A DNA stretch of 64,000 bases, taken from contig CM048557.1 of assembly GCA_026413225.1 (NCBI GenBank), forward strand, positions 56,968,987 to 57,032,986. Direction: 5' to 3'. The notes beneath the pieces were generated by a model, which ran no database searches, had not been told where the DNA came from, and worked only from the letters and a program-made list of their open reading frames with translations. Source of the stretch: Otis tarda. Taxonomy: Eukaryota > Chordata > Aves > Otidiformes > Otididae. Made by a program: the position numbers and the translations under genes. Shown piece after piece: positions 13,241 to 23,988 of the stretch (its first letter is position 1; each line of letters starts with the position of its first letter).

Positions 13241-16200
13241 TAGGTAAGATCAATAACAGCAAATGGTAGCACTTTACAGCACAATAACTGGTTATATGTA
13301 GTATAACTGTCAGTAACAACCTCATATTTATTAAGACTGGGGGAAATTAGGAAGAGGAAGAGAAAAAACAGTGAAGTGCAATTGTACACATTTGTTTTCT
13401 AGTCATCAATATTTAGCTTATTATGCAATTTCAGTGACTCGTTGATTGAATGTGTAGATGTATAACTGGCCCAAAGATTTTATTTAAGCATTGATCTTTC
13501 AGTCAAAAGCCCCATAGCTCATCTCCTCTAGAATTTCTGACTTGTCAAGACCAGGCAAAAAATGCCACGACAACCAATACAGACTGTGTTCCGTTCTGCA
13601 CACATGTAGATGTTTGTACAGACATCAAGACATCTTTTCAGGCAATATACCACCAGGATCTCCAAAAGAAATACGGGGTTCTAGTGTTCAAGTAGCAACA
13701 GTATGCATTCCTCTGCTTTTGTTTGGAAAGGAGGGGGAAAGGTAAATAGTGTTTAAAACACAAAAACTTTTTCAGAGTATTAAAACACTGCACCTCTCTT
13801 TGCGTGAACTGTCTCTCCACTTGAAGTGTCGTGCAGTAACCTGATCATTGACACAGTGCTGTATTGATGCAAAAATTATCCAAAATAAACTGTCATCTTC
13901 ATGGGATGGAGGACATCTCTCAAGACATAATTGGGTTTAAAAATAAATCCAAATTTAAAATCTCTTAGGGAATATTTTTTAATCTTTAAACTAGATTACT
14001 TAAAATAAAAACCAAAAATACTATTTTCATAATATTTAGAATGTACATGCATTAAAAAAGCAAATGTTAATTTTACATTCCCAACAGTCGGCTCTCCTGG
14101 GCATATATCCACGGGCTATGTGGATACATTTTGTCTACCTCATTTCACATAGATTCCAGTACTGTGACTACTCTCATTTTTACCAGCTGAATCTCTTTTT
14201 CCATGTTTGTAGAGGCAGTTTAGTGGGCAGTGACAGAAAACTAGAGTCAGTGGGAGATCCAGCAACCTGCTTGTCCTGGGGGAAGATTTCCACCTTTTAC
14301 TTTGATTTCAGAGCCTATGTTTAACCTGTTGGAGTTGTCATGACAATAACCTTTTGCCATCAATTCAAAAAAAATTTGGATTTTTAAGCAAAAAAAAAAA
14401 AAAAATCACTGTAAGCCTGTAAATGATACCCCTCAAACTTTAGCCTTTGTTGGCTGACAGACCTCTTGAAACACAGCAAAATTGTATCAAGATTAGAAAG
14501 CCTAACTGGTGATAACTTTCAGTGTTATTATCTTAATAAACTTTCTGTACTTGATTAGCCTGGATAAAGAAGATAAAGATCAGTCATGATAGCTGGAAAA
14601 CTACAGATAAGCTGGTCATCCTTTCAAGATAAAAATGCCCATCTGTTCTAAGATTGTAATCAAGAACCCTGTGCTGATATTTAGTCTATTCCTACATGGC
14701 CTCTAGCTAATTGAAAACTAAGATGAAATCCATTGTTAATGCTTTCTCTTTTCATTTAACTCACTTCATTGTATCTACTCTGTGCCTTTTTAAAGATCAC
14801 AGCATACTAAAAAACCTTATGGAAGGTTATAAAAGCCACTTACACCTAGTCGTCTCATGCAGTTTAAGGGTTCAGGCGCAGCAGGGTAATAACGCACTGT
14901 CCTTGGGTGACAGCAAGGAATGTGGCTGTACTGCAAATCCAAATTCAGGTAACTCCATATTTCAGGGAGCTGTAGCTAATGTACAAATTTCCATCTCTCT
15001 CTCTCTTTTTCTTTTTTTTTTTTTTTTCCAATACTGCTCTAAAATTCCCACTGTGGGTTATTTTCTGTTTTACTTTGTGGGGTTTTGGTTTAGCAACTTA
15101 TGGGTTGTAGGTTTTGTTTGTTTATTTGCAATGTTGACAAAGAGAAATTACCAACACATTACTCATCCAGGAGTGTGAATGAATAAGAATTAGAACTGAA
15201 AAGGATTAGGTGTGGAGGCAATTCTCTGCCAACCTGCTCTACTTTGCAGAGATATATTTGAATGGATTATGGAAAAGCAGTAACCTCTCCTAATTAAGGT
15301 TGCTGTTAGTACTGCTGTAGTGTTGCTTCTCCTTAGTTCTTCCATCATGGAGTTACTTCTGACTACGTCTGTTTATATTTTTTTCACTGTTAATTTTTTA
15401 GAATACAAACTGTCTTCGTGATTATCTGAAGTGACTTCTCAATTTGCAGCACACAAAAATTTTGCAGCCTATATGCCTCTATCTGATCAAGTAGAATCTG
15501 TTGTGCTTTGAATTCAGAAATATTGTGAGGTATATCTTTATTATATTAAGTGCTACACAAGTATCTTCTTACAGTTTTTATTTGTACAGTACTCTAAGTT
15601 AACCATACGTTAATAGACTGCATCCAGCCTACTTTTTAACCTTAAAACATTTGGCCCACAAGTCATTTCCATGTTTTAATAGACAGATTAAACTCTCATT
15701 TTTTCTGCAGGAGAAAACTAAAATCAAATGTTGTATTTTGTAAATTACTTATGCTGTTTACTGGCCTTACTACTGCTACCTCTGTTATCAGTAATGCTCT
15801 CTTCCACTGGAATTTGACTGTTCTGTACTGTGTTCTACCTCCCATTTCTGGGTTATCAGTTGACTTTGCTGTGTGATGGCTTTGATAAAGCTATATTGAG
15901 TGATCAAAGACCCCGGCATTGCAATGTTCTGCCACTTCTAACCTCTCTGTACTGACCAAAAAAAAGTCCTTCATTAAAGATATATTTCACTAATTTATTT
16001 CCCAAAAATTACACAAGTAACTTCAGCATTTGTTAAGTTTATTCCAACCACTAATGTCATCACAAACAAGTTTCATAGCCATTTTAGCACCCCTACATTA
16101 CAGTTATTTATCAGGTCATACTTTCAAACAGCTGTCTCTGCCATGTATTCCAACTTAACTTCTAGCTGTGCTTTACTACGCTATTTCTCTGTCTCTCTTT

Positions 16201-18196
16201 TCCAGTTCCTGTGGCCCTTCTTTATCTTAGCCCCTGCTATGCCAGGTGTCCTCTCCACATTAGTTCCAGACCTTCTAGGCATATATGTTTCTGTGTCGTC
16301 ATCTTCCTTTGGGCAGGAGAAAAAAAACCACACACACAAAAAAAAAAGCAATTTCCATGCAAGCCTTTGTACCCTATTTTATCTTAGCCCTACAGGCAAG
16401 CAGACTTCTAACATAGCTTTAGGAGCTTCTTGTGTGCACCTTCTCTCTAGAACTTCTACTGCTTCCTCAGCAGTGAACCCAAGTCCAAGATAAGCATGCC
16501 TTCTTTGTTCCTATCCTGATTTCCCCCATCGCATTTTTTTCTTTCATGCCTCTTTTCTTGTACCAATTTTTCTTCTAATTTTAATCCACTGTCTCAGACC
16601 CACCAACAAATTTCACACAACACTTTAGATTAATTAATTAGCATCTGTGCAAGCATACTAATATAAATTCATCTTAAAACATCAGAATTTCTATATTATA
16701 GAAATCTTAGTCATTTCTGAGTTCTAATACAACATTTATTATTGTATTATTCCTGAGGTTTATCTTGACAGAAAAAAAAAAAAAAAGAATGAAGCAATGA
16801 GCATATATTGTTGTAAAGGGCTCTGGTTTGGTAGAATTAGATTTTATAAGTGTCAAGAAATATACATAGAAACTGGAGACCCGGGCAGAATATGGTAGTA
16901 TTTCAAGTACCTAAAGATGATGAGCAAATTGTACATCCAGATGTGTCTAGTTGCCACTGAGCAGTTTAGTTTATTTTAAGCAATGGGTGTTAGGTTGTAT
17001 ATCAGAGCACCGAAGACAAATAGATCTGCTATTTCTATTCCTCTGTATTTCCAGTCACTCCCATTGTTATTCTGAAATCTCTGTAGAAATATTCCTCAAC
17101 AGACTTTTTTTCTGCAAGGCTCAAAGGCCATGCTTTCTTTCCTAAACACGTTTACATACAGCTCTTTTCCATTGCCTGACAAAAGCCATCGCTGGCACCA
17201 CTGCCAAGCATTTGTGAATAAACCTGCCTGCAGATACCCAATGTACAAATTAATACTTCTGCTTTCTATAAACACTACTTCAGCTACACCTTCTGAGCAT
17301 AAGAAATTAGTTCAATGTAACAGTGGGTGTTGTTTGGTTGAACACACATTCACCAAATCTTTTCAAGATTAGATTTAACTTCGTCTTACTTTTCTAATGA
17401 TTTTCTTGAGGAGGCAGGTGGATGGAGGGGAGTCAGAGTCGGGAGAAATTGTTCTCACCTGCAATTATGATCCACGGATAAAAATAGGCTGTCCTATGTA
17501 ACTTAATATTTTCTTCCCACAAATAAATTCAAAGGCACTGGAAAGGTGCAGATGACATGTCACTCTCATTCATCTCAAGGTGTCAGGCCAGCCAACTCCA
17601 TTCCTGCTGATGAAACTTTTACTTCATCAACAGCCTCTCTGTCATCCCTTGAACATCTTAGTCTGATTTAGTTTTGAACGCAGATTCTTGTTGAGTGTTT
17701 TTTTTTTGTTTGTGGGCTTTTTTATGACAGCCTACCCTCAGTGTGAGGGCACCTTCTAAACAATAACTTCTTCTTGCCATCTCCATAACTACCTTTTATT
17801 TGTAAAGTTATTCTGAGTGTTTCAAAGTACAGATAAGAAGCAGGGCTTCAGAAAATGAGTGTATACACTGATACTGTGATTTTTCTCATCTAACTTTAAT
17901 TCTGCAATGACAGAGTTTAGTATGACCTGATTGTTCAGGCTTCTCTGTAGCTGGTGAGAGAGGGGGGTAATTTGGTCTACTGCAAGGTAGAGATGATGAG
18001 ATTGCTTATATGAATCCCATTTTGGAGCTGACACAGGGTCTCCTCTGACATGGGAGAGAGTCCATAAAATATCTAACTTTTCACTGCTAAAGTAACACTT
18101 TAGTATAACTCACCTTATACATGAACACCTGTTCCAGAACTTGCAGAAAGCACATAGTTGTCCTGAAACCTCATTCTGTCTATCTATGCACAGTTC
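13241..18196. other. Non-coding DNA, no gene recognised
   Basis: AT-rich sequence with homopolymer runs, including A runs near 14391-14405 and 16772-16786 and a 16-base T run at 15012-15027. The open frame at 14711-15178 runs through the T run and encodes a Leu/Phe-rich string typical of low-complexity DNA. The frames at 16143-16493 and 17130-17372 have no recognised motif. Confidence 0.5.
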
Positions 18197-18226
18197 CTAG
18201 AAGCTATTTCTGCAAGTAGCTTCTAG
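18197..18226. repeat. Perfect 10-bp inverted repeat with 10-nt loop
   Basis: CTAGAAGCTA (18197-18206) and TAGCTTCTAG (18217-18226) are exact reverse complements separated by 10 bases. It is the longest perfect short-loop inverted repeat I noticed in the window. The stem is too short for a microRNA precursor, and the flanks do not extend the pairing. It might form a cruciform or be a dimer binding site, or it may be chance. Confidence 0.7.
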
Positions 18227-19859
18227 TTAGAAATAATAAGGAAAAGAACAAACACTCTGATTGCTAGCAGCAGCATCTCTCTCAAAAGCTATTTGCATAT
18301 TCAAATTAACAGTGCAAATATTTCTTTCACGACTTGCACACTAAGAAAAAGAATATTATTCTTGTTGAAAGATGGTGCTGCAGGTTAATACTTTCCATAA
18401 CCACACATGTTAGTTTTCATTCATATGATGCCCAGTAATAGGCTGAGTAATGGGCACTGCAAAACTGTGCAGCTCCTTGGAGAGATTGGTCAGTTCCCAG
18501 AGCACGAGGAGGACATATTATCTAAATGACCTGATGATGTGAAGCTCCATCTCCTGCCTGGGTCCTTTGGGCCCCGCGTGAGCCTCTGAGGGTATTCCCA
18601 TTTACTGCGAACAAGACAAGATCATCTGACGCAGGGTGTGCAAAGTGAAGGGAACCTCGCACTGAAAAGTATTCAACGTGGCCCTTTTTAGGTTTTATAA
18701 AAGAAACAGCTTGGCTTTAAACGAAAAAAAAAAGAGTAAAATCTTGATTAATGAGAAAAAAACAGGGTAATATTGTAAGAAGGGGAGTTGTAAGGCACAG
18801 AGGCACTCGGAGAGAATGTGAGTGAATGAGGTGTCAGGCCTGGTATTCCTGGGTGAGTACAGAGGGCAGTTAGAGAGATACGACAATTGACAAGTCTAAG
18901 CCGTAAGGGTGTTTTTTGGATACCAGAATGTAGAAGCTAATCAAAGGTTTTTTGATAGCAGAGTAGACTTCAGGCCAGCCTAGTCTATTGTGCTACAGCT
19001 GTCAGCGCCCAATTTTAAGATGATTAAGTTCTTTTAAAATATAGTTTTAGTAACTGTGCACTTTTTTTTTTTTTTTTGGTGGCAAAAGGTAAAATTCCTT
19101 CCTGACCATTGCTGGTACTATAACCAGCTTATGTCCTGAAACGTATGATTTGATTATCCTTATTATCTTAGCTTTCATAGCTATAAAAATGTTATTAGTG
19201 ATCATAAAAGTATCTGCCCCTTTTTACTCTAGTCAAATTATTTTACTTGGCTACCTCCTGTGGCAATGTACTCAGCAGGTCAAATATATAACGCATATCT
19301 GAGCTTGTACAGAACTTTACGGTCCAGAAATGAGGTTTAAAATTTTACAAATCTTATGAGAACAGGGCTTCTCAGTGTTTGGATAAGTACTTCCTGCTCA
19401 CTTGAGGATGGTAAGGGTAGTGTAAGGATGCTCCATGATATTATATTTATTTCACTGTGAGTTTTAGGTGAATCCTTGAGATATTTAGGTAATAAATTTA
19501 TTTAAGGTATTGGAGAGTAAGACCAAATAATTAAGTTATCCTCAAGGAACTTTGATATTGCTCTTCATTTTCCAAGCCTGTAGCTACAAAAGCATGTTCT
19601 ACTTGTAGGCAAACATCACTCCTGACATCCTGTGGGGTGAGCTCATTGACATGGACCATTTCAGGTGTCAGACTAGACACTTTGAACCTGACTTGCACAA
19701 GCATTTGCAGCCCTTCCTGACTTGTGCCAAACCATAAGAAGTTCCTCCTGTTTTGTCTGAGAAAAAGCTAAAATCTGGCAGAGAAACAGTCATATCAAAA
19801 CAGGAACTCTTAAGGGTCGATTCAGGAGAAGGCATCCTTCCCTGGTATGCCTGGGCCCC
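18227..19859. other. Non-coding DNA, no gene recognised
   Basis: AT-rich single-copy-looking DNA. It contains a 16-base T run at 19062-19077 and a short GC-richer patch at about 18540-18640. No coding sequence, RNA gene or known repeat was recognised. Confidence 0.5.
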
Positions 19860-19981
19860 AGCTGAGGCTGTGCAGGGCCTGGCGGGAAAGGGTTAAACAT
19901 AGCAACAGAGGAGAATTAATGGTCAGTGTCAGAAACAGCAAAACAGCATCTGAGAGGCCAACACCCCGCTGGGCATAAACT

Positions 19982-19998
19982 TGACCTCGCGCTGACCC
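19982..19998 (-). promoter_or_regulatory. DR5 nuclear-receptor motif (RARE-like)
   Basis: Read on the minus strand the site is GGGTCA, five bases (GCGCG), AGGTCA. This fits the RGKTCA-N5-RGKTCA consensus bound by RAR/RXR heterodimers at both half-sites with the correct spacing. It lies in the centre of the CpG-rich island, which makes it more credible than a chance match in AT-rich DNA. Binding is an inference. Confidence 0.45.
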
Positions 19999-20093
19999 GC
20001 GGCTGCCAGGGAGCCCGAAGAGCCACGGCCAGGTCCGAGGCGAAGCTGCGCGAGCCAGGGGCGCCGAGCTGCCGTGGCGGTGACCTCCGGCTG

Positions 20094-20101
20094 TGATTTA
20101 T
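20094..20101 (+). promoter_or_regulatory. PBX/HOX-type motif TGATTTAT
   Basis: TGATTTAT followed by TG matches the composite site described for PBX with HOX9/HOX10-class proteins. An 8-bp word is weak evidence alone. It is listed because it lies about 95 bp from the DR5 site in the same CpG-rich block. Confidence 0.2.
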
Positions 20102-20215
20102 TGACTGGCGTCTCTGCATGCTTGACTAGGGCTCTGGTCGCCAGTGAAAGAGGTATTGATTACACATTAGTCTGCGAGGACGAGCTGGCATCGCCGGCTC
20201 TGGAGAAAGGAGAAC

Positions 20216-23200
20216 CAAGTCTCACATGTTATTAGGTTTGGCATAATTCTAAGAGGACACATAGGATGGTTTTATTTTACCTGGCAGCCATGACATTCAC
20301 TGATATAAAGGATATAATCACAGAAACTGAGTAAGATATTAATGTGGAATTTTGTACAATAACTCTGGAGCTCCAGGCTGGAAATTCATACACTGCTTTC
20401 TAACATGTCACCATTTAATTTAGCATCTGAAACACTCTATCCATGCATATTTTCTCAATTTTTGTCAGCTGAAACTCTGAAAAAAGGGCACTGAAAAATT
20501 CTGGATACAGTGACCAAAAATACAAGAAGGAAGTATCTTTAACTGCTTAGTTAACTTTGCTTTCTGTTTATAAAATCGAAGAGTTTTTTTTTAAAAGACA
20601 CATGGACAAATGTAGTTTAATTATCCTTTTCCTGTAATGTTATGTTTATTGTGACTCTGCCTTATTTACATATTTCATTTCAATTGTAAAGTCATTAGTT
20701 AAAAAAGACTTGTTAAGCATCTACAAAATTGAATGTGGGTGAATGTTAACAATGACAGTCTTCTGCATACTTGCTGAGTTCCAGAAAAAAATGTGGGTTT
20801 AGCAATAAAGTATATGATCCCTTTTCCAAATCACAACTCCCCTGGCATCAATTTAGGTCTTAATATCAGCCTGAACTCCTACATGATTTTAGAGAACCAC
20901 CATTTAGGTGAAAAATAATTTTGAAAATTGCTATCATTATTTGAGAATAGTAATAAACATCACTCACGCTGTTTACTTTATCACTCAATTCTCAGCCCGG
21001 TTTGTCAGTGCTGGGCAAGGCAATGAAAACATTTAGATAAAGAAAGAGGAAAGTCAATTTTTGAAGCTTTGTTAATGCACACAAACAACACAGACGCTTG
21101 TTCACCTTCCAATAAGGGCTGGTCAAACCATGACTTTTACTCTGCACCCACTCCTGAGCTGTTGGGGTGCATCTCCCATGCCAGGGCAGAGGCACAGGCC
21201 TCGGTGGCACTCCACTTGGCAGCCCAACTCTCCAGCCGGGGCAGGGAGACCACCCACACAGACCACCAAAGCCAACATGTCTGGAAATTTGCTGTGTGCT
21301 CTACCCCACCTCACCCTAAATACCTCTCCACAGTTCAGAGCTGATCCTCCAGCTTCCGAGTCAGGAGGCACAGGTATGACTCCCAGCCATACCAGGGCTG
21401 CAGCCAGTAGACTCAGATTAGACTCCCCAAGTAAACATCCTTACAGAGCACAGATTGAGAAGAGGTTTTTTCTTCTCTTTTTCTTTTTCCTCCTATTTCT
21501 CATGTGATAAGACAAGCAGAAACCATTTGGAGGAGGGAAAAAAAACCGGTTAGGTTTAAATAGCCTGGTCTGGTTCTGCCACACCTGGTAGTCACTTTCT
21601 AGTGACTTGGCAGAAACAGTCAATAAAGGATCAGCTTTGCAGAAAGTTTGAATTATAGCTAATTGTGTTAAGTTAATTTTGGTCTTATTGAGCCTGTAGC
21701 ACATTTTATTGATTGTAAACAGAGTAAATTTAAAAGCCAAACCATAAAAGCCTCAAATCTACAGAAAGAAACATGATATGTATGCTTACTAGCAGCATAT
21801 CACTCATTCTAATTAAAACAAAAACACTGTGCTAATGGCACAGGGGCCTGAAAAGGTGTTGTTCAGAGATGATAAGATGTTTTCTTTTTACTGAATAACA
21901 CATCTGAACCACATCATCAGCAAATGTTAAGACAAATCCAGATTTTCTGGAAGGAGCATCCAATTGGGGATCATAAGAATCTGAGCTGTGACAACACAAG
22001 CACGAAGAAAAGGCTCCCCACAACCTGTTCCTTCTCAGTGCAGGAGTTAATACTGCTACACTACAGCCTGCTTTTCAATGAGAAATCCTATGTCAATCAT
22101 ATGTCAAATTTTGCTACATGTTTCAAGGCAACAATTCACTTAAAGGATAATATTTATGTAAAAAACATTTTTGGTTTGTGCTTAAGGCACAAACACTTTA
22201 GCACAAGAAGGAGACAACTGTTCTCATCTTCATTAGGACAATAGTTATTGTAGAACTTAATTTTGCAGGAACACACTATTTTCAGTGTCTAACCCAAGCA
22301 ACACTGAATCTGATCACACGGAGTACTCAGAGATGAGAATCGTATGACTGAGGATGAGCAAATTCGATTCAGACTGCAGCAGATAAACTGGTCTAATACA
22401 CAGCAGGACAATTCAAGATCTCTTGATAAAATTGCATATGTTACACTGTATAAAATCGCTAAAATGAAAGTAGGAATTACTTTCCCCAGTATACACAAAA
22501 ACTTTTCTTCTAAAACAGACATGTAAAACTGTTAACAACCACTTCATGTTAGGGCATTACATAGCAGATAAGCAGAATATACGTCTACATTTCAAAAATA
22601 ATATCAGTGCCTGGAGCCACTCTTTTTTAATTAAAAAGAACTATGGCATGCAAGAAAAAGGGCTTATGCAAAGACAAAAACTGGCAATGTATTTTATATA
22701 ACATCCGGAATGCACTAAACTTTTGTTTCATTCCTGTGTTGCAATATATTACCTTGCTTCAGACAGATGGCAAAAAAAAAATCTCATCCATCAAGGGAAA
22801 ACTTTTTTTTCTGAGGCAGGAGAAAAGTTCCTCCTCTGAGGCAGAAGACTATTGTACCACACACACAGCAACAATCTACCTAAGCCATTTTTCTTGTTGG
22901 TGGAAGAATGGAATATATTTGTTAAAGCTTGCACTGAAGCAAAACATGCTGAAATGATACTGTAATGATCAAGCTAACGGCACCGCAGAACTCAAATTTC
23001 AATGAAAGTTTCCCCATGTGAAAATAGGAAACACATATGAAAGGCATAATATAAATGAGCACCTCCTCCCAGCCTCCAAAAATAAATAGACTGCAGTAAG
23101 CAATGACAAACCAAGCTGATGCCTACCCCTTAGTCCTACTGGAGCTCTAAAATAAGAAAAACAATTATATCCAAATTTCTTCACATGAATCTAAATAATT

Positions 23201-23782
23201 CTAAAAGTTATTAATGTACACAAAGCAGCAGACAAGCACTGGCTTCAGTGTTCACACTGCTACACTGGGAAGCACGCAGTCTAATCCTGCACAACAGTGA
23301 AATACCCTGGGTAGCATCATCTGTTGTCCCATTCATGGCACAGATATATGCAGGACACCAGAACCTAAAAAAGACTATGTCCGCAACTTGACCAACCCCA
23401 GCAAGCCAGTCTGAGATCAACAAAAGTGAGGACAAGACATCTAGGGAGATTTGCATGTCCAAAAACCAGAGGCACTTATCTGAAATAGAAATTCCCAGTG
23501 GAATTCTGCAGAGGCAAGCAAAGTGTGTCCCAGTTGCCTACAGCTGACAAGCACATCTCTGAACTGAATTGGAGCTCATTTTGGGTCCTTCTGCTGTCTG
23601 TATTTTTAAAAAAGCAAACTCTGTGAGACCCTAGATATCAACAAACTTAGTCCATACATTTAACATGGTTCTTCTACAATGTCTTTCACACTGAGTTACA
23701 ACACATGGCATTTAGTCACAAATGGTCATAATTAGAATGCTTACAAGCATGCACTACATAATAATACATATATAACTTTTAT
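20216..23782. other. Non-coding DNA with one GC-richer patch
   Basis: No gene recognised. At 21069-21507 several overlapping open frames occur on both strands because the patch is GC-richer and stop-poor; their translations disagree and none shows a motif. Within it, CTCTCCACAG at about 21333 and CACAG followed by GTATGA at about 21373 resemble an acceptor and donor around a 40-bp mini-exon, which is weak. The remainder is AT-rich. Confidence 0.45.
22174..22194. repeat. Perfect 8-bp inverted repeat with 5-nt loop
   Basis: GTTTGTGC (22174-22181) and GCACAAAC (22187-22194) are exact reverse complements around TTAAG. It could form a compact hairpin. No U-run follows it and there is no gene context, so no function is assigned. 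Confidence 0.6.
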
Positions 23783-23988
23783 GATGAGGATGGCGAGGTA
23801 TTGGAACAGGTTGACCAGAGAAGCTGTGGATGTCCTGTCCCCAGAAGTGTTCAAAGTCCGGTTAGATGGGGCTTTGAGCAATGGGATCTAGTGAAAAATG
23901 ACCCTATCCGGGGCACAGGGCTTGGACCAGATGATCTTTAAAAGTTCTGTCCAACCAAAACCATCCTATGATTCTATGACTCTATGAT
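23783..23988 (+). mobile_element. CR1 LINE fragment, 3' end, plus orientation
   Basis: The sequence follows the CR1 3' untranslated region: GAGGATGGCGAGGTATTGG, GAACAGGTTGACCAGAGAAG, a 'GAAGTGTTCAAAGTCCGGTT' block, 'GGACCAGATGATCTTTAAA', 'CTGTCCAACCAAAACCATCC', and the terminal ATTCTATGA-type units ending near 23988. CR1 is the dominant avian non-LTR retrotransposon and copies are usually 5'-truncated like this one. No reverse transcriptase sequence remains, so the copy is immobile. There is no obvious target-site duplication, as is usual for CR1. The middle (about 23879-23910) departs from the usual consensus. Confidence 0.93.

Larger units (their letters stand above)
19860..20215. promoter_or_regulatory. 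Isolated CpG-rich island (candidate promoter or enhancer)
   Basis: The core (about 19965-20195) holds roughly 22 CpG dinucleotides by hand count, in a window where CpG is otherwise rare. CpG clustering of this kind marks unmethylated promoters or strong enhancers in vertebrates. Inside are a perfect DR5 nuclear-receptor site (19982-19998), another TGACCT half-site (20081-20086) and a TGATTTAT PBX/HOX-type word (20094-20101). A 67-residue open frame on the minus strand (19916-20119) is Arg/Ser/Ala-rich, as expected from GC-rich DNA, and has no recognised motif. It could be the first exon and promoter of an unannotated transcript on either strand, or a distal enhancer. I see no convincing splice donor. 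Confidence 0.5.

Noticed and set aside
14711-15178. 155-residue open frame
   Set aside because: It passes through a 16-base T run and yields a Leu/Phe string; no family resemblance.
16143-16493. 116-residue open frame with hydrophobic start
   Set aside because: The signal-peptide-like start is explained by T/C-rich DNA, and the middle is encoded by an A run (KKNHTHKKK). No splice or promoter support.
19916-20119. 67-residue minus-strand frame in the CpG island
   Set aside because: Composition (Arg, Ser, Ala, Pro) is what GC-rich DNA gives in any frame. No motif; the block is better explained as regulatory.
21069-21507. Cluster of overlapping open frames on both strands
   Set aside because: The frames disagree in reading frame and strand, so the signal is GC content and not coding. 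None of the translations is recognised.
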